In this document: positions 1 through 8,461 of the stretch, one piece after another
Layout: the number at the start of each line of letters is the position of its first letter
Numbering within the stretch: position 1 is the stretch's first letter
Source of the DNA: JAHEJX01 sp041605955
Lineage (GTDB): Bacteria > Actinomycetota > Acidimicrobiia > Spongiisociales > UBA5794
DNA length: 64,000 bases
Assembly: GCA_041605955.1 (NCBI GenBank)
Contig: JBFIXI010000013.1
Span: 1 to 64,000 of the forward strand
Reading direction: 5' to 3'
Made by a program: the position numbers and the translations under genes
The notes under the pieces: model-generated
The model's database searches: none
Seen by the model: the letters and a program-made list of their open reading frames with translations, nothing else
Told to the model about the DNA's origin: nothing

Positions 1-1
1 C

Positions 2-697
2 GTCGCCAGCGGCGGGGGCTGGCGCCTGCTGTCGGTGCCCCTGCTGTTTGCGATCATGGGGGCCGTGCTCGGCATCATGCGCCGTGCCGCCTGGTGGTAT
101 CCGGAGCGGTTCGAGCGGCTGTTCGCCGAGGATGATCCCGACGAGCTGGGCATCCGCGCCAGCTTGGCACTCCTGTTCGTGTTCGTCGGGTTGTCGCTGG
201 CGCTCGGTGTGGAGGCGATCCTGGGAGCGTTTCTCGCCGGCGCGCTGTTTGCCTACATCTTCCGCAACATCGACGAGCTGGAGACTCGCCTCACCGGGTT
301 CTCCTACGGCTTCTTCATTCCAGTCTTCTTCATCAACGTGGGGGTTGGCTTCCCGCTGTCCGAGCTGGGTGAGCCGGGAGTGTTGGCGCGGGCGCTGGCG
401 CTGATCGGGATTGCCATCGCCATCAAGGTGGGGCCGGCGTTGCTGCTGACGCTGCGGGGGCTGAGCGTCACCGAGTCGCTGGGCTCCGGAGTGCTGTTGG
501 CGGGGCAGCTGTCCGTGATCATCGCCCTCGCCGAGTTCGGTGTCGAGCTCGGCGTGCTCGATCAGGGCCTGGAGGCCGGGGCCATCCTGCTTGTTGGCGT
601 CACCGCAATCATGAGCCCCATTGTGTTCCGTTGGCTGTCGCCCCCAGTCGAGTCGACCGAATCCGCTCCGAGTGCCTCTGTGCAGGACCTGCCGTGA
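2..697 (+). CDS. Cation/proton antiporter (CPA2/KefB-type), C-terminal part, cut by the left edge
   Basis: The frame is open from base 2, so the start lies outside the window and about 231 residues are visible. They form a series of hydrophobic helices broken by short charged loops, with glycine-rich helices such as VEAILGAFLAGALFAYIF and a 'GQLSVIIALAEFG' segment typical of the exchanger domain in monovalent cation:proton antiporters. The protein would sit in the cytoplasmic membrane and exchange Na+ or K+ for H+. No TrkA-N or TrkA-C domain follows the membrane part; the tail is a short Ser/Pro-rich stretch. The stop overlaps the next start (GTGA), so the two genes are translationally linked. 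Family is clear; ion specificity is not. Confidence 0.8.
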   Translation, partial: VASGGGWRLLSVPLLFAIMGAVLGIMRRAAWWYPERFERLFAEDDPDELGIRASLALLFVFVGLSLALGVEAILGAFLAGALFAYIFRNIDELETRLTGFSYGFFIPVFFINVGVGFPLSELGEPGVLARALALIGIAIAIKVGPALLLTLRGLSVTESLGSGVLLAGQLSVIIALAEFGVELGVLDQGLEAGAILLVGVTAIMSPIVFRWLSPPVESTESAPSASVQDLP

Positions 698-909
698 CCG
701 AGAATGAAGCCGACGCGGCGAATCTGTTCTTGGTTACCGAGTCCGACGAACAGCGTCGCTATCGCGTAGAGCAGATCCGAACCCGGATCGCTCGGGGCAC
801 TTACGACGTGTCGGCAGCGGAAGTCGCCGCTGCCATGGTGGCCTTTTACCGCCGCGGGCTGGAGCCTCCGCACACCGGCAATCCCCGGTCGTCCGGGAAC
901 TCCTGTTAG
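694..909 (+). CDS. FlgM-like small protein (possible anti-sigma factor)
   Basis: A 71-residue protein starting at GTG 694, inside the stop of the antiporter gene. The segment YRVEQIRTRIARGTYDVSA followed by EVAAAMVAFY resembles the C-terminal half of FlgM anti-sigma-28 proteins, where a basic helix, a G-x-Y turn and an amphipathic helix bind the sigma factor. No flagellar gene is in the window, so a flagellar role is not supported here; FlgM-like domains also occur in non-motile actinobacteria. Translational coupling to an ion antiporter is odd for an anti-sigma factor. An upstream in-frame start at 631 is possible but would lie inside the antiporter gene. Confidence 0.55.
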   Translation: MTENEADAANLFLVTESDEQRRYRVEQIRTRIARGTYDVSAAEVAAAMVAFYRRGLEPPHTGNPRSSGNSC

Positions 910-918
910 AACACTCCC

Positions 919-1419
919 GTGCGCGACTCCATCCGCGAATGGATCCAAGATTGGCCACTGCCCGAGCCGGTGTTGGTGGCTCTGCTGGCGACGCTGCCGA
1001 TCATCGAGCTCCGCGGCGCCATCCCGGTGGCCCGCGAGATATTCGAGATGTCCCCCGTCCCGGCCTACTTGTGGTCCGTCCTGGGGAACATGGTCCCGGT
1101 GCCGTTCATCTTGTGGCTCTTTCCCGGGTTCGTCGAATGGGCTGAAGACCACTGGCCGTGGATTCACCGTCTCATGGTCCGGCTGCAGGATCGCACCGCC
1201 CACCGCCACAGCCGGCGATTCGAGGCGTTACGAGATTTTGCTCTGATCACGTTCGTGGCAATCCCATTGCCGATCACCGGGGCGTGGAGTGGGTCGCTGG
1301 CGGCGGTGGTGTTCGGTGTGCCTCGCCGGGTGGCGCTCGTGTTGATCTTCATCGGTGTCTTGATCGCCGGGATCGTGGTGTCGCTCTTCCTCGAAGCCCT
1401 CGGTTTGGCGATCTCCTGA
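919..1419 (+). CDS. COG2426 family small multidrug-export-like membrane protein
   Basis: 166 residues from GTG 919. The pattern is that of the COG2426 'putative small multidrug export protein' family: an early helix with PIIELRGAIPVA, a short amphipathic region, then LITFVAIPLPITGAWSGSLAAVV and a last helix of pure aliphatic residues. Four to five membrane segments are expected. The repeated Pro-Leu-Pro-x-Thr-Gly motif and the E-L-R-G-A-I-P motif are the family signatures. The substrate is not established for the family, so the export label is historical. The gene ends one base before dtd begins. Confidence 0.75.
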   Translation: MRDSIREWIQDWPLPEPVLVALLATLPIIELRGAIPVAREIFEMSPVPAYLWSVLGNMVPVPFILWLFPGFVEWAEDHWPWIHRLMVRLQDRTAHRHSRRFEALRDFALITFVAIPLPITGAWSGSLAAVVFGVPRRVALVLIFIGVLIAGIVVSLFLEALGLAIS

Positions 1420-1420
1420 C

Positions 1421-1876
1421 ATGCGGGCCGTCATTCAGAGAGTCAGCTCCGCCCGGGTCGAAGTCGGCGGCGAGGTGGTTGGGTCCATTGGCCAGGGCCT
1501 CGTGGTGCTGCTCGGTGTGGCTCCCGCCGACACCCGGGCAGACGCTGGTGCGCTCGCGGCCAAGCTGGCCGGGCTGCGGATCTTTCGCGACTCAGCCGGC
1601 AAGATGAATCTCTCGGTCACCGATGTGGGCGGGGGCGTCATGGTGATCAGTCAATTCACCCTTTACGGCGACACCCGACGAGGGCGTCGCCCAAGCTTCG
1701 TCGGCGCCGCCGACCCAACCGTTGCTGAACCGCTCGTGGAGGAAACCGTGGCGGCTCTCGGCGAGCTGGGCGTCCCCACCGCCACCGGCCGGTTCGGAGC
1801 CGATATGGCAGTTTCTCTGGTCAACGATGGGCCGGTGACTTTGGTGCTCGAGGTCGCCGAGGGGCGCGTGCTGTAG
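1421..1876 (+). CDS. dtd: D-aminoacyl-tRNA deacylase
   Basis: 151 residues starting MRAVIQRVSSARVEV, the standard N-terminus of DTD. It hydrolyses D-amino acids (and glycine) wrongly attached to tRNA, in the cytoplasm. The family landmarks are present: the SQFTLYGDTRRGRRPSF block (SQFTL-Y-GD forms part of the active site), and AVSLVNDGPVTL near the C-terminus, corresponding to the N-x-G-P motif that gives the cross-subunit Gly-Pro selection of D substrates. Length is normal. The stop abuts the stop of the convergent helicase gene with no intervening base. Confidence 0.95.
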   Translation: MRAVIQRVSSARVEVGGEVVGSIGQGLVVLLGVAPADTRADAGALAAKLAGLRIFRDSAGKMNLSVTDVGGGVMVISQFTLYGDTRRGRRPSFVGAADPTVAEPLVEETVAALGELGVPTATGRFGADMAVSLVNDGPVTLVLEVAEGRVL

Positions 1877-4800
1877 CTAGCCGGGCTCCGAATTGGCATG
1901 GAGCCAGGCGGTACCGGCCTCACAGAAGCGACTGAAGTCGCAATGCCGGCACCGCTCCGAGGGCTGCTGCGGGTAGTCGGGGCCGCTCGCCTGCTGCAAT
2001 GCTGCCTGCAACGCTTCCTCCGCCTGCGCCAACCACTGCGGGGTAACGTCGTAAGAGACTTCTGCGGCCGTCTCTCCTCCCAGGTAGCAGAACGTGACTC
2101 GCAGCTTCGAAGGTGTCTGATCTCCGATCAGGCCGGCGGCGGCAGCCACCGCATACGCCTGTAGTTGCACGAGCCGGGCTGGATCGGAGGAGACCGTTCC
2201 CGATTTCCAGTCGACGATCTCCCAGCTACCCGGCTCGTCCTCATAGACGGCATCGATCCGGCCCCGGATGCGGCCCAGCGGCATCTCCAGGTCGATCGGC
2301 ACCTCGACGAAACGGGCCCGCCGGGTGGCGAATCGGGTCGACTTGAAGGTCGAGTACGGCCCGGTGACATCCCGGCCCTCAACGGCACCCGGTGCGTCGT
2401 ATACGTCGTCGGCCCTCTCCCAAAGAGGAAACTGGCCTTGGGCGTGCAGCTCGATCATGCGATGCACCTCGACGCCGCGGCGCATTGCCCAGCTGTTGCG
2501 CTGCGGGAGCGGATCGATCTCCGTCCAGTAGAACTGCTGCGGGCATCCCGCCAAGGTCACCAGGCCGGTGACGGAAGTGGTCAGCTCGCTGCCCACTTCG
2601 GGCTCTGCCGGCATAGGCAGCGAGTGCAGCATCATCTCGATCTGGTCCATCGCCTCATCGTATGCCTTCTCGCTTGCGGGCAGCCTCCGCATCGAACCTG
2701 GGGATTCGACCTCGGTGCGCAGTGCCTCCTCCCAGCCTCCCGGAAACACCGGATCGGGGCTGCCTGTCGCCGACTCGAGCCGAAGCTGGCCGGGCCCGTC
2801 ACCGGGTTCGTCCACCATCGTCCCGAGCTGGACCCCCGGCGTTGCCAGCGCCAGCTCCATGACCACCCCTGCCTGTTTGGGCGTCTTCTCGGTGTACCAG
2901 TGGGCCCCGGAGACATAGAGGCGCGTTTTGGCGCGCGTGACCGCCACATAAGCGGTGCGGAGCTCTTGTTGGGAGTGGTGTTCGCTGAGTAGAGCTCGAT
3001 TCGCCTTGGGGTCCCCAGTGAGGTCTGGCAGCGTGGACCTGTCGAGGCGGAGGTCGTAAGGGAGAGCCGCCGCGTGCTGAGTCGGGTCGTCACCGCCACG
3101 GTAGGCGGCCGGCAGGGTGCCGCGCACTGCGGCCGGCAGGAACACGTTGTCCCATTCCAGGCCTTTGGCACGGTGAATCGTGAGCACCGCCACCACGTTC
3201 TCGTCGCCGACCCGCGCCATGTCCAGCTCTTGAGAGGCTGTGTCCTCATCGAGGGTCTGCAGGTAGCCGAGGAACGCCCCCAAGGAAGGTCGCCCCTGCA
3301 ACGGGCTCCACTCTTCCGCCAGGTCGAGGAACCGATACAGGTTGAGCCGGGCGGTGAGCGAAGCGTTGGGGGCGAGCGCATCGATCTCGGCCCAGGTCTC
3401 CGTCTCGTCGAGAACCCGCCGCGACAGCTCGACCAGGCTCAAGCCTTGGGCGACCACGAGTAGCCGTCGGTAGGTGTCCCCGAAACGTTGCAACCGTTCG
3501 TGGGCTACTGGACTCAGCCCGGCAAATGAAGTCAAGCTGTCGATTGCCTCCAGCAACGGGCGGCCAGGATCTTCTTCGGTTTGGTCGGCCGGCCCGCGGC
3601 GCGCCCATTCGGCCAAGGGCATGAGGTCGCCGAGCCCGAGACGGTATGAGCCGCCCAGCAAGATTCGTAGGAGGCTCGGGGCGTGGGCCGGATCGTCGAG
3701 GATTTGTAGCCAACCCCGCAGATCGGCCACGACCGGCACGGACAGCAATCCACCGAGTGCCGCCACCTCGTACGGGATGTCGTAGGCCTCGAGGGCATCT
3801 CGCACCAGTGGTATCTGTGCATTCTTGCGAAACAGGATTGCGATGTCGCTCCAGCGCACCGCCTCCTCGTCCGCCAGGCGACGCACCTCCTGAGCTATCC
3901 CCACCGCCTCGTCTCCGGCAGAGTGATAGCGAGAGACAACGACGGCGCCGGAACGCTTTTCGGCCGGTTCGAGGACTTGGTATCCGCCCTCACCGTGCAG
4001 CTCTGATCGAATGGAGTTTGCTAGGTCGAGGATCGGCTGCGCCGATCGCCGATTGGTCGAGAGGGGCAGTGTGGGCGCCGGCTGTCCATCGGCTTGTCGG
4101 AAGTGGTCCGGGAACTGCGCGAAATTGGCCAACGAGGCTCCGCGCCACTCGTAGATCGTCTGGTCGGGATCGCCGACTGCCGTCAAAGGGAACCCGTTTC
4201 CAAACAGTCGCCGCAACAGCTCGCGCTGGGCAGGGTCCGTGTCCTGGTACTCGTCGAGCAGGACCACCCGATAGCGGGCGGCGATCCGGTCGGCCACTCG
4301 GGGATGCTCGCTGAGCAGCTGATGGGCGAGGCGTACCAAGTCCGAGTAATCGACCAGGCCGAGGTGCTGCTTCGTTGTTTGCACTCGCTGCGCGATCAAC
4401 GCCAGCTCGCGCCGCTTCCCCGCCACGTCGCCGTCGCCGTCCTCCAATGCGAGGAGCGAGCCGGGCGCAGTGAGGTTGTCGGCGAGTTGGCGGAGCAGGG
4501 CCGCCGTTTCGCTGACGCGGCCCGGCGGGTAGGTCAAGTCCAGGTATTCGTAGCCCGGGCCGGTGGAGAGCTCTTGGTGGATCAGCTCCCGCAGGTATCC
4601 CGGCCCGATCAGCCGCACGTCGCGCTCTACCCCCACGTAGGCGCCGAACTCGCGCAGCAACCCGAAAGCGAAACCGTGATACGTGGCCACCTCGACCTCA
4701 CGGCCTTCAGCGGCCAAGTCGGGCAGCGCCTGGCGAAGCCGATCGCTCAGCTCCCCAGCCGCCTTGTTGGTGAAGGTGAGACCGAGCGCCCGCTCGGGCG

Positions 4801-4942
4801 CCACCCCGGCTTCGATGGCGGCCTGTAGGCGGAGGACGATGGTCGTTGTCTTTCCGGTGCCGGCTCCAGCCTCGACCCGCAGCGGTCGGTCTGGTGGGAA
4901 GCCGATGATGCGCCGCTGCTCGACCGAGGGAACGACCTTCAT
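1877..4942 (-). CDS. adnB: AdnB-like UvrD-family helicase fused to RecB-type nuclease
   Basis: 1021 residues starting MKVVPSVEQRRIIGF. An SF1A motor comes first: Walker A GAGTGKTTT at about residue 25, a DEYQDTDP Walker B, a GDPDQTIYEWRGA motif and TIHRAKGLEWDNVFLP. The C-terminus carries a RecB-type nuclease with the IVDWKSGT motif. Four cysteines (CPQQFYWTE, then CRHCDFSRFC) probably hold an iron-sulphur cluster, as in AddB and Cas4. Its ATG overlaps the stop of the partner gene (ATGA), so the two form an operon. Order and architecture match mycobacterial AdnA-AdnB, the end-resecting helicase-nuclease for double-strand breaks. An upstream extension of the frame is antisense to the partner and is not used. 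Confidence 0.85.
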   Translation of the reverse strand: MKVVPSVEQRRIIGFPPDRPLRVEAGAGTGKTTTIVLRLQAAIEAGVAPERALGLTFTNKAAGELSDRLRQALPDLAAEGREVEVATYHGFAFGLLREFGAYVGVERDVRLIGPGYLRELIHQELSTGPGYEYLDLTYPPGRVSETAALLRQLADNLTAPGSLLALEDGDGDVAGKRRELALIAQRVQTTKQHLGLVDYSDLVRLAHQLLSEHPRVADRIAARYRVVLLDEYQDTDPAQRELLRRLFGNGFPLTAVGDPDQTIYEWRGASLANFAQFPDHFRQADGQPAPTLPLSTNRRSAQPILDLANSIRSELHGEGGYQVLEPAEKRSGAVVVSRYHSAGDEAVGIAQEVRRLADEEAVRWSDIAILFRKNAQIPLVRDALEAYDIPYEVAALGGLLSVPVVADLRGWLQILDDPAHAPSLLRILLGGSYRLGLGDLMPLAEWARRGPADQTEEDPGRPLLEAIDSLTSFAGLSPVAHERLQRFGDTYRRLLVVAQGLSLVELSRRVLDETETWAEIDALAPNASLTARLNLYRFLDLAEEWSPLQGRPSLGAFLGYLQTLDEDTASQELDMARVGDENVVAVLTIHRAKGLEWDNVFLPAAVRGTLPAAYRGGDDPTQHAAALPYDLRLDRSTLPDLTGDPKANRALLSEHHSQQELRTAYVAVTRAKTRLYVSGAHWYTEKTPKQAGVVMELALATPGVQLGTMVDEPGDGPGQLRLESATGSPDPVFPGGWEEALRTEVESPGSMRRLPASEKAYDEAMDQIEMMLHSLPMPAEPEVGSELTTSVTGLVTLAGCPQQFYWTEIDPLPQRNSWAMRRGVEVHRMIELHAQGQFPLWERADDVYDAPGAVEGRDVTGPYSTFKSTRFATRRARFVEVPIDLEMPLGRIRGRIDAVYEDEPGSWEIVDWKSGTVSSDPARLVQLQAYAVAAAAGLIGDQTPSKLRVTFCYLGGETAAEVSYDVTPQWLAQAEEALQAALQQASGPDYPQQPSERCRHCDFSRFCEAGTAWLHANSEPG

Positions 4943-7902
4943 GCGAAGCGACTCCCTCCCTCGGCTCGTGCCGGGCACGAGGAGGCGAAGGCACACCGCT
5001 CGCACCACTCGCCGGTGCGCGGTTCCCATCGCTCGGCCGCGATATCGTCGGCGAGGCTGATCAACCGGTGGCCAATCTCCTCCAGTTTGTTCATGTTGAG
5101 CGAACGGGTCGGCACCGTCTTCCCCGTGCCGAGGGGATACCAGAACTCCGCAGCTGTCGGTTCGCCGTGCGCCAGCATCTCCGGATCGGCTGCTAGTGCC
5201 AGCGCGTAGAACCCGAGCTGCAACGACTCGCTCGCCTCGGTGCGCGAGATCGGCTGCTTCGAAGTCTTGTAGTCCACCACCTTCAGCCCCGACTCGTCCT
5301 CTTCCACGCGGTCGATCCGCCCCCGCCAGGATGTGTTGCCCAGCTCGAACTCGACGCGACGCTCGATACCGATGGGGCGGCCGCCAGAGGGCCAGTTCGA
5401 ATAGAGCCGCGCCAACCCGACGAGCGCCCGCCGCCGCCAAGCTGCCGCGTAATGACCCCCGCCGAACTCTGCCGCGTCCATCAGCTGTTCGAGGCGACGG
5501 GCTGCCGCGACGTAGTCGCCATGGATCTCGGCGCGTTGCATCGCTTCGGATTCGACTTGATCGAGCACCTCGTGGACGAGGCTCCCAAAGCGGGCGTAGA
5601 CGGAGTCGGCGGCCTGATGCAGCCTGCGCTCGATGGCATAGCGGCGCGGGCACCTGGCGTAATCGTCTGCCTCTGAGGGGCTGAGCCGGAGTTGATCCCC
5701 GTTCAGTCCGGTGGCGGGGCCACGGGCCGCTACGCCGGAGTGATGGAGTGGTGGGCGCATGCGCCACTTGGTCCCTTGCGCCAGGGCGGCGATCGCCGCC
5801 CGTCGATACGGGGCGGCGGTGGCCGGGTCGGCAGCGGCGCGGCGCAAGTGGGCTTCGGCTTCGCGTGGCGAAACCGGTGGGCCCGCGGTGGGGGCGTCAG
5901 CCGCGATGTCCTGTATGGACCCCACCCCGGCTACCAGGGGAAGAAACCGGCTGGGCACCCCTTGCCCGGCTTCGGCACCCACGGCAGTGGCGGTCCACAC
6001 GACTCGCGATCGAGCCCGCGTCATCGCGGTATAGGCCAATCGCCGTTCCTCTTGGAGGCGAAACGCGGTGTATGCGGCCGGATCCGTTGGCAGGTGCCCC
6101 ATCAGATGTCTGACCCCGAGCAGTGAGTCACGTGGTCGCAGATCTGGGAACACGCCTTCGACCGCGTCACTGATGAAGACGGTGTCGAACTCCAGGCCCT
6201 TCGCCTGGTGAAGCGTCGTGACCGTCAGCCGATCTGACTGAGGCTGCCGGAAGCTGAGCAGCGGCTGCGCCTCGAAATCCTCGCTCTCGGTGAGCCGGCG
6301 GTAGTCGACCAGAGTCGCTTCCGGGTTGCGCGCGTTCCATCTTCCGATCACCTGAGCCAGGGAGCGCCACGCCAACCGCTCGTCTCGCCGTTCCGGGTCG
6401 CTGACGATGTCGCGGGCCGCGTCCATGTTCTCCCACACATGCCACACCCCGTCCGCAGCCGGCTGGTGCTGTGCCCAATCCGGGTTGGCGATCAGGGCAG
6501 CCAACTTGTCCAGCCCGGCCGCTCGCAATGCTGCGGACCAGTCGCCCCGCGCGACGGCGTTGCGCTCGATGGTGCGCAACTCTCCGAGGGGCAACTGATA
6601 CATCGGCCCCAGCAGGATGCGCCGCAGCGCCCGGATGGTGTCTGCCGGCCGTTCGTCGCCGGCGGCGGCTGCGATGAGATCGAGGACGAAGCGGACGGCA
6701 GGATGGTCGGCGAGGCGCGAGTCGGGTAGATCATGGGCAATGCCGCGCCGCTCGAGCGATCTGGAGAGATCCGGCAGGAAGCGGCGTTTCGAGCGGACCA
6801 GCACCCCGAGACGATTCAGTGGTATTCCTTGCGAGAGGTGCACGCGTTCGACCTCGGAGGCGACCCACTCGGCCTCCTCGGTTTGTTGCCCGAAGATGTG
6901 CACGTCCACTCGGTCGCCTCCCGGCGCCGGAGTGACCCGCCCGGCGGCGCCGGGAAGCCGTCGGGAGGTCACGTTGACCGCGGCTTCGAGAATCGCTCGA
7001 GGGGTGCGGAAGGACGTGGTGAGCACGATCCGTCGGCCGGGGCTCCCATCGGCCTGGCGAAACCGCTCCGGAAACTCGGCAACGTTCTCCAATCGGGCTC
7101 CGCGAAAGCTGTAGACGGATTGATAGGGATCGGCGGCGACCGTCAGATTGCCCCCATCACTACACAAGGCGGACAGCAGCTGCGCTTGGGCCAGGGTCGT
7201 GTCCTGGTACTCGTCGACGAGGATGAACCGGGGCGTCGCCTCCGGTGGCAGCGCCTCCTCGCCGACGATCCGCACTGCCTCGCGCAGCAAGGTGCCGTAG
7301 TCGAGGCGTTGCCGACGCCGCAGCTCGGCCTCGTAGCGTTCGAGAAACTGCGGAATGCCCCGCCAGTCGGCGCGGTCCATGTCGGCGATGTCTGCGGCGC
7401 TCAACAGCTGCTCGGCAGCTCGCAGCACGAAGTCGGTCAGCTCCTCGGCGAAAGTGTGAGAGGTCAGGATGCCCCGATACGCGGGGGACCATTGCGCCGG
7501 ATCCGCGGATGCAAGGAGCTGGGCCACGACCGCTTGCTGTTCCGGCCCGGTGAGCACCTCGGCCGTGTGGTGCCAGCCGTCGCCGGCCCCGTGCTTTTCG
7601 ACCATGCGGATCGCGTACGAGTGGAAGGTGGAGATGTCGAGGTCGCCGACCGAGCCGACGGCGCGGCTGATGCGCTGGCGCAGGTCGGCAACGCCGCGTC
7701 GCCCAAAGCTGAGGACGAGGAGTGAAGACGTTGCGACGTCGGGGCGCGCCAAGAGTTGGGTCGCCCGTCTCACCAGGAACTCGGTCTTGCCGGTCCCGGG
7801 ACCTCCAACGACTATCTGTGGTCCATCCACCTCCGCCAGGGCTTCGTCCCATTCGTCTGGACCTATCCGCCACTCGGCTGCGGCGCCGGTCGTCGCATCC
7901 AT
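4939..7902 (-). CDS. adnA: AdnA-like UvrD-family helicase fused to RecB-type nuclease
   Basis: 987 residues. Residues 33-40 are GGPGTGKT (Walker A); DEYQDTTLAQ, DPYQSVYSFRGA and LHQAKGLEFDTVFI mark the SF1A motor. The nuclease domain near residue 900 has VVDYKTSK, and cysteines CPRRYAIER and CERCAFASSC fit a Cys4 iron-sulphur site. Being upstream of its partner in the operon, it is assigned AdnA by analogy with Mycobacterium, where AdnA precedes AdnB. The Walker A and B residues look intact, so both motors may hydrolyse ATP. ATG 7902 has TAGGTT six bases upstream, suggesting a leaderless transcript. The A/B naming rests on order rather than alignment. Confidence 0.82.
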   Translation of the reverse strand: MDATTGAAAEWRIGPDEWDEALAEVDGPQIVVGGPGTGKTEFLVRRATQLLARPDVATSSLLVLSFGRRGVADLRQRISRAVGSVGDLDISTFHSYAIRMVEKHGAGDGWHHTAEVLTGPEQQAVVAQLLASADPAQWSPAYRGILTSHTFAEELTDFVLRAAEQLLSAADIADMDRADWRGIPQFLERYEAELRRRQRLDYGTLLREAVRIVGEEALPPEATPRFILVDEYQDTTLAQAQLLSALCSDGGNLTVAADPYQSVYSFRGARLENVAEFPERFRQADGSPGRRIVLTTSFRTPRAILEAAVNVTSRRLPGAAGRVTPAPGGDRVDVHIFGQQTEEAEWVASEVERVHLSQGIPLNRLGVLVRSKRRFLPDLSRSLERRGIAHDLPDSRLADHPAVRFVLDLIAAAAGDERPADTIRALRRILLGPMYQLPLGELRTIERNAVARGDWSAALRAAGLDKLAALIANPDWAQHQPAADGVWHVWENMDAARDIVSDPERRDERLAWRSLAQVIGRWNARNPEATLVDYRRLTESEDFEAQPLLSFRQPQSDRLTVTTLHQAKGLEFDTVFISDAVEGVFPDLRPRDSLLGVRHLMGHLPTDPAAYTAFRLQEERRLAYTAMTRARSRVVWTATAVGAEAGQGVPSRFLPLVAGVGSIQDIAADAPTAGPPVSPREAEAHLRRAAADPATAAPYRRAAIAALAQGTKWRMRPPLHHSGVAARGPATGLNGDQLRLSPSEADDYARCPRRYAIERRLHQAADSVYARFGSLVHEVLDQVESEAMQRAEIHGDYVAAARRLEQLMDAAEFGGGHYAAAWRRRALVGLARLYSNWPSGGRPIGIERRVEFELGNTSWRGRIDRVEEDESGLKVVDYKTSKQPISRTEASESLQLGFYALALAADPEMLAHGEPTAAEFWYPLGTGKTVPTRSLNMNKLEEIGHRLISLADDIAAERWEPRTGEWCERCAFASSCPARAEGGSRFA

Positions 7903-7945
7903 GGGTCGAACCTAATGCGGACCGCCGACGAAAACCGCAGTTCGC

Positions 7946-8404
7946 TCAGGTGTCGAGATCGAAGCGAGCCTGAAAGGGTGTCGTGCTGCCATCGCGAAGA
8001 ATATGGATGATCTCGTAGCCGCGTGCCGCCAGCGCCGGCGCCAGCAATGAGTCCCGGTGACACCGGACCGGGTCGCTCTCTGCGCACAACAGCGCCACAT
8101 GGGAGGTGGCGGCCAAGCCGTCGAGCTCGTCGAGCCCGCTTGCCAACTGCTGGGGAGTTGGCTGCGGCCGGCCGCCGAGCGTGCGCCCCATCCAGCGATA
8201 GCCGAATCCGGCGGACGCCGCCGCTTCCTCCAGGTCTGCCTTGACGAAGTCGGGGGCGCGTTGCGAATAGGGCTCGCTGCGGACATCCACAATGGTCTGT
8301 GCTCCGTGCTCGGCGAGTGCCGTCGCCACGGAGTCGAAGCTCTCCGTGCCGTGACCGATCGTCCATATCCGCTTGTCGACGGGGTGGGATTTCTGGCCGA
8401 TCAT
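7946..8404 (-). CDS. DUF488 family protein
   Basis: 152 residues with the DUF488 hallmarks: IWTIGHGTESFDSVATALAEHG near the N-terminus, then IVDVRSEPYSQRAPDF, and later VALLCAESDPVRCHRDSLLA, which carries the conserved C-A-E..-x-C-H-R motif. The family's biochemical function is not established. It sits 43 bases upstream of the adnA-like gene on the same strand. It is divergent from gdhA, with which it shares a 57-base intergenic region containing TACCCT/TAGGGT, a possible overlapping -10 for both directions. A Shine-Dalgarno-like GGAGG precedes its ATG. Confidence 0.8.
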   Translation of the reverse strand: MIGQKSHPVDKRIWTIGHGTESFDSVATALAEHGAQTIVDVRSEPYSQRAPDFVKADLEEAAASAGFGYRWMGRTLGGRPQPTPQQLASGLDELDGLAATSHVALLCAESDPVRCHRDSLLAPALAARGYEIIHILRDGSTTPFQARFDLDT

Positions 8405-8461
8405 CGCCTCCGTTCGCTGGGAGCGGTAGGGTACCTAGGCGGGCCGAACAGGAGTCGATCC
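8405..8461. promoter_or_regulatory. Divergent promoter region between the DUF488 gene and gdhA
   Basis: The 57-base gap has TAGGGT (read on +) and its complement TACCCT (read on -), near position 8428, as a candidate shared -10 element. On the + side AGGAG precedes the gdhA ATG; on the - side GGAGG precedes the DUF488 ATG. No clear operator is seen. Confidence 0.35.

Noticed and set aside
4943..5767. 275-codon upstream extension of the adnB-like frame
   Set aside because: It is antisense-like reading within the 3' part of the adnA-like gene, low-complexity Arg-rich, and MKVVPSVEQ at 4942 is the family start with a coupled ATGA.
6733..7725. 330-codon + frame opposite the adnA-like gene
   Set aside because: Shadow of a well-supported gene in high-GC DNA; no recognisable domain.
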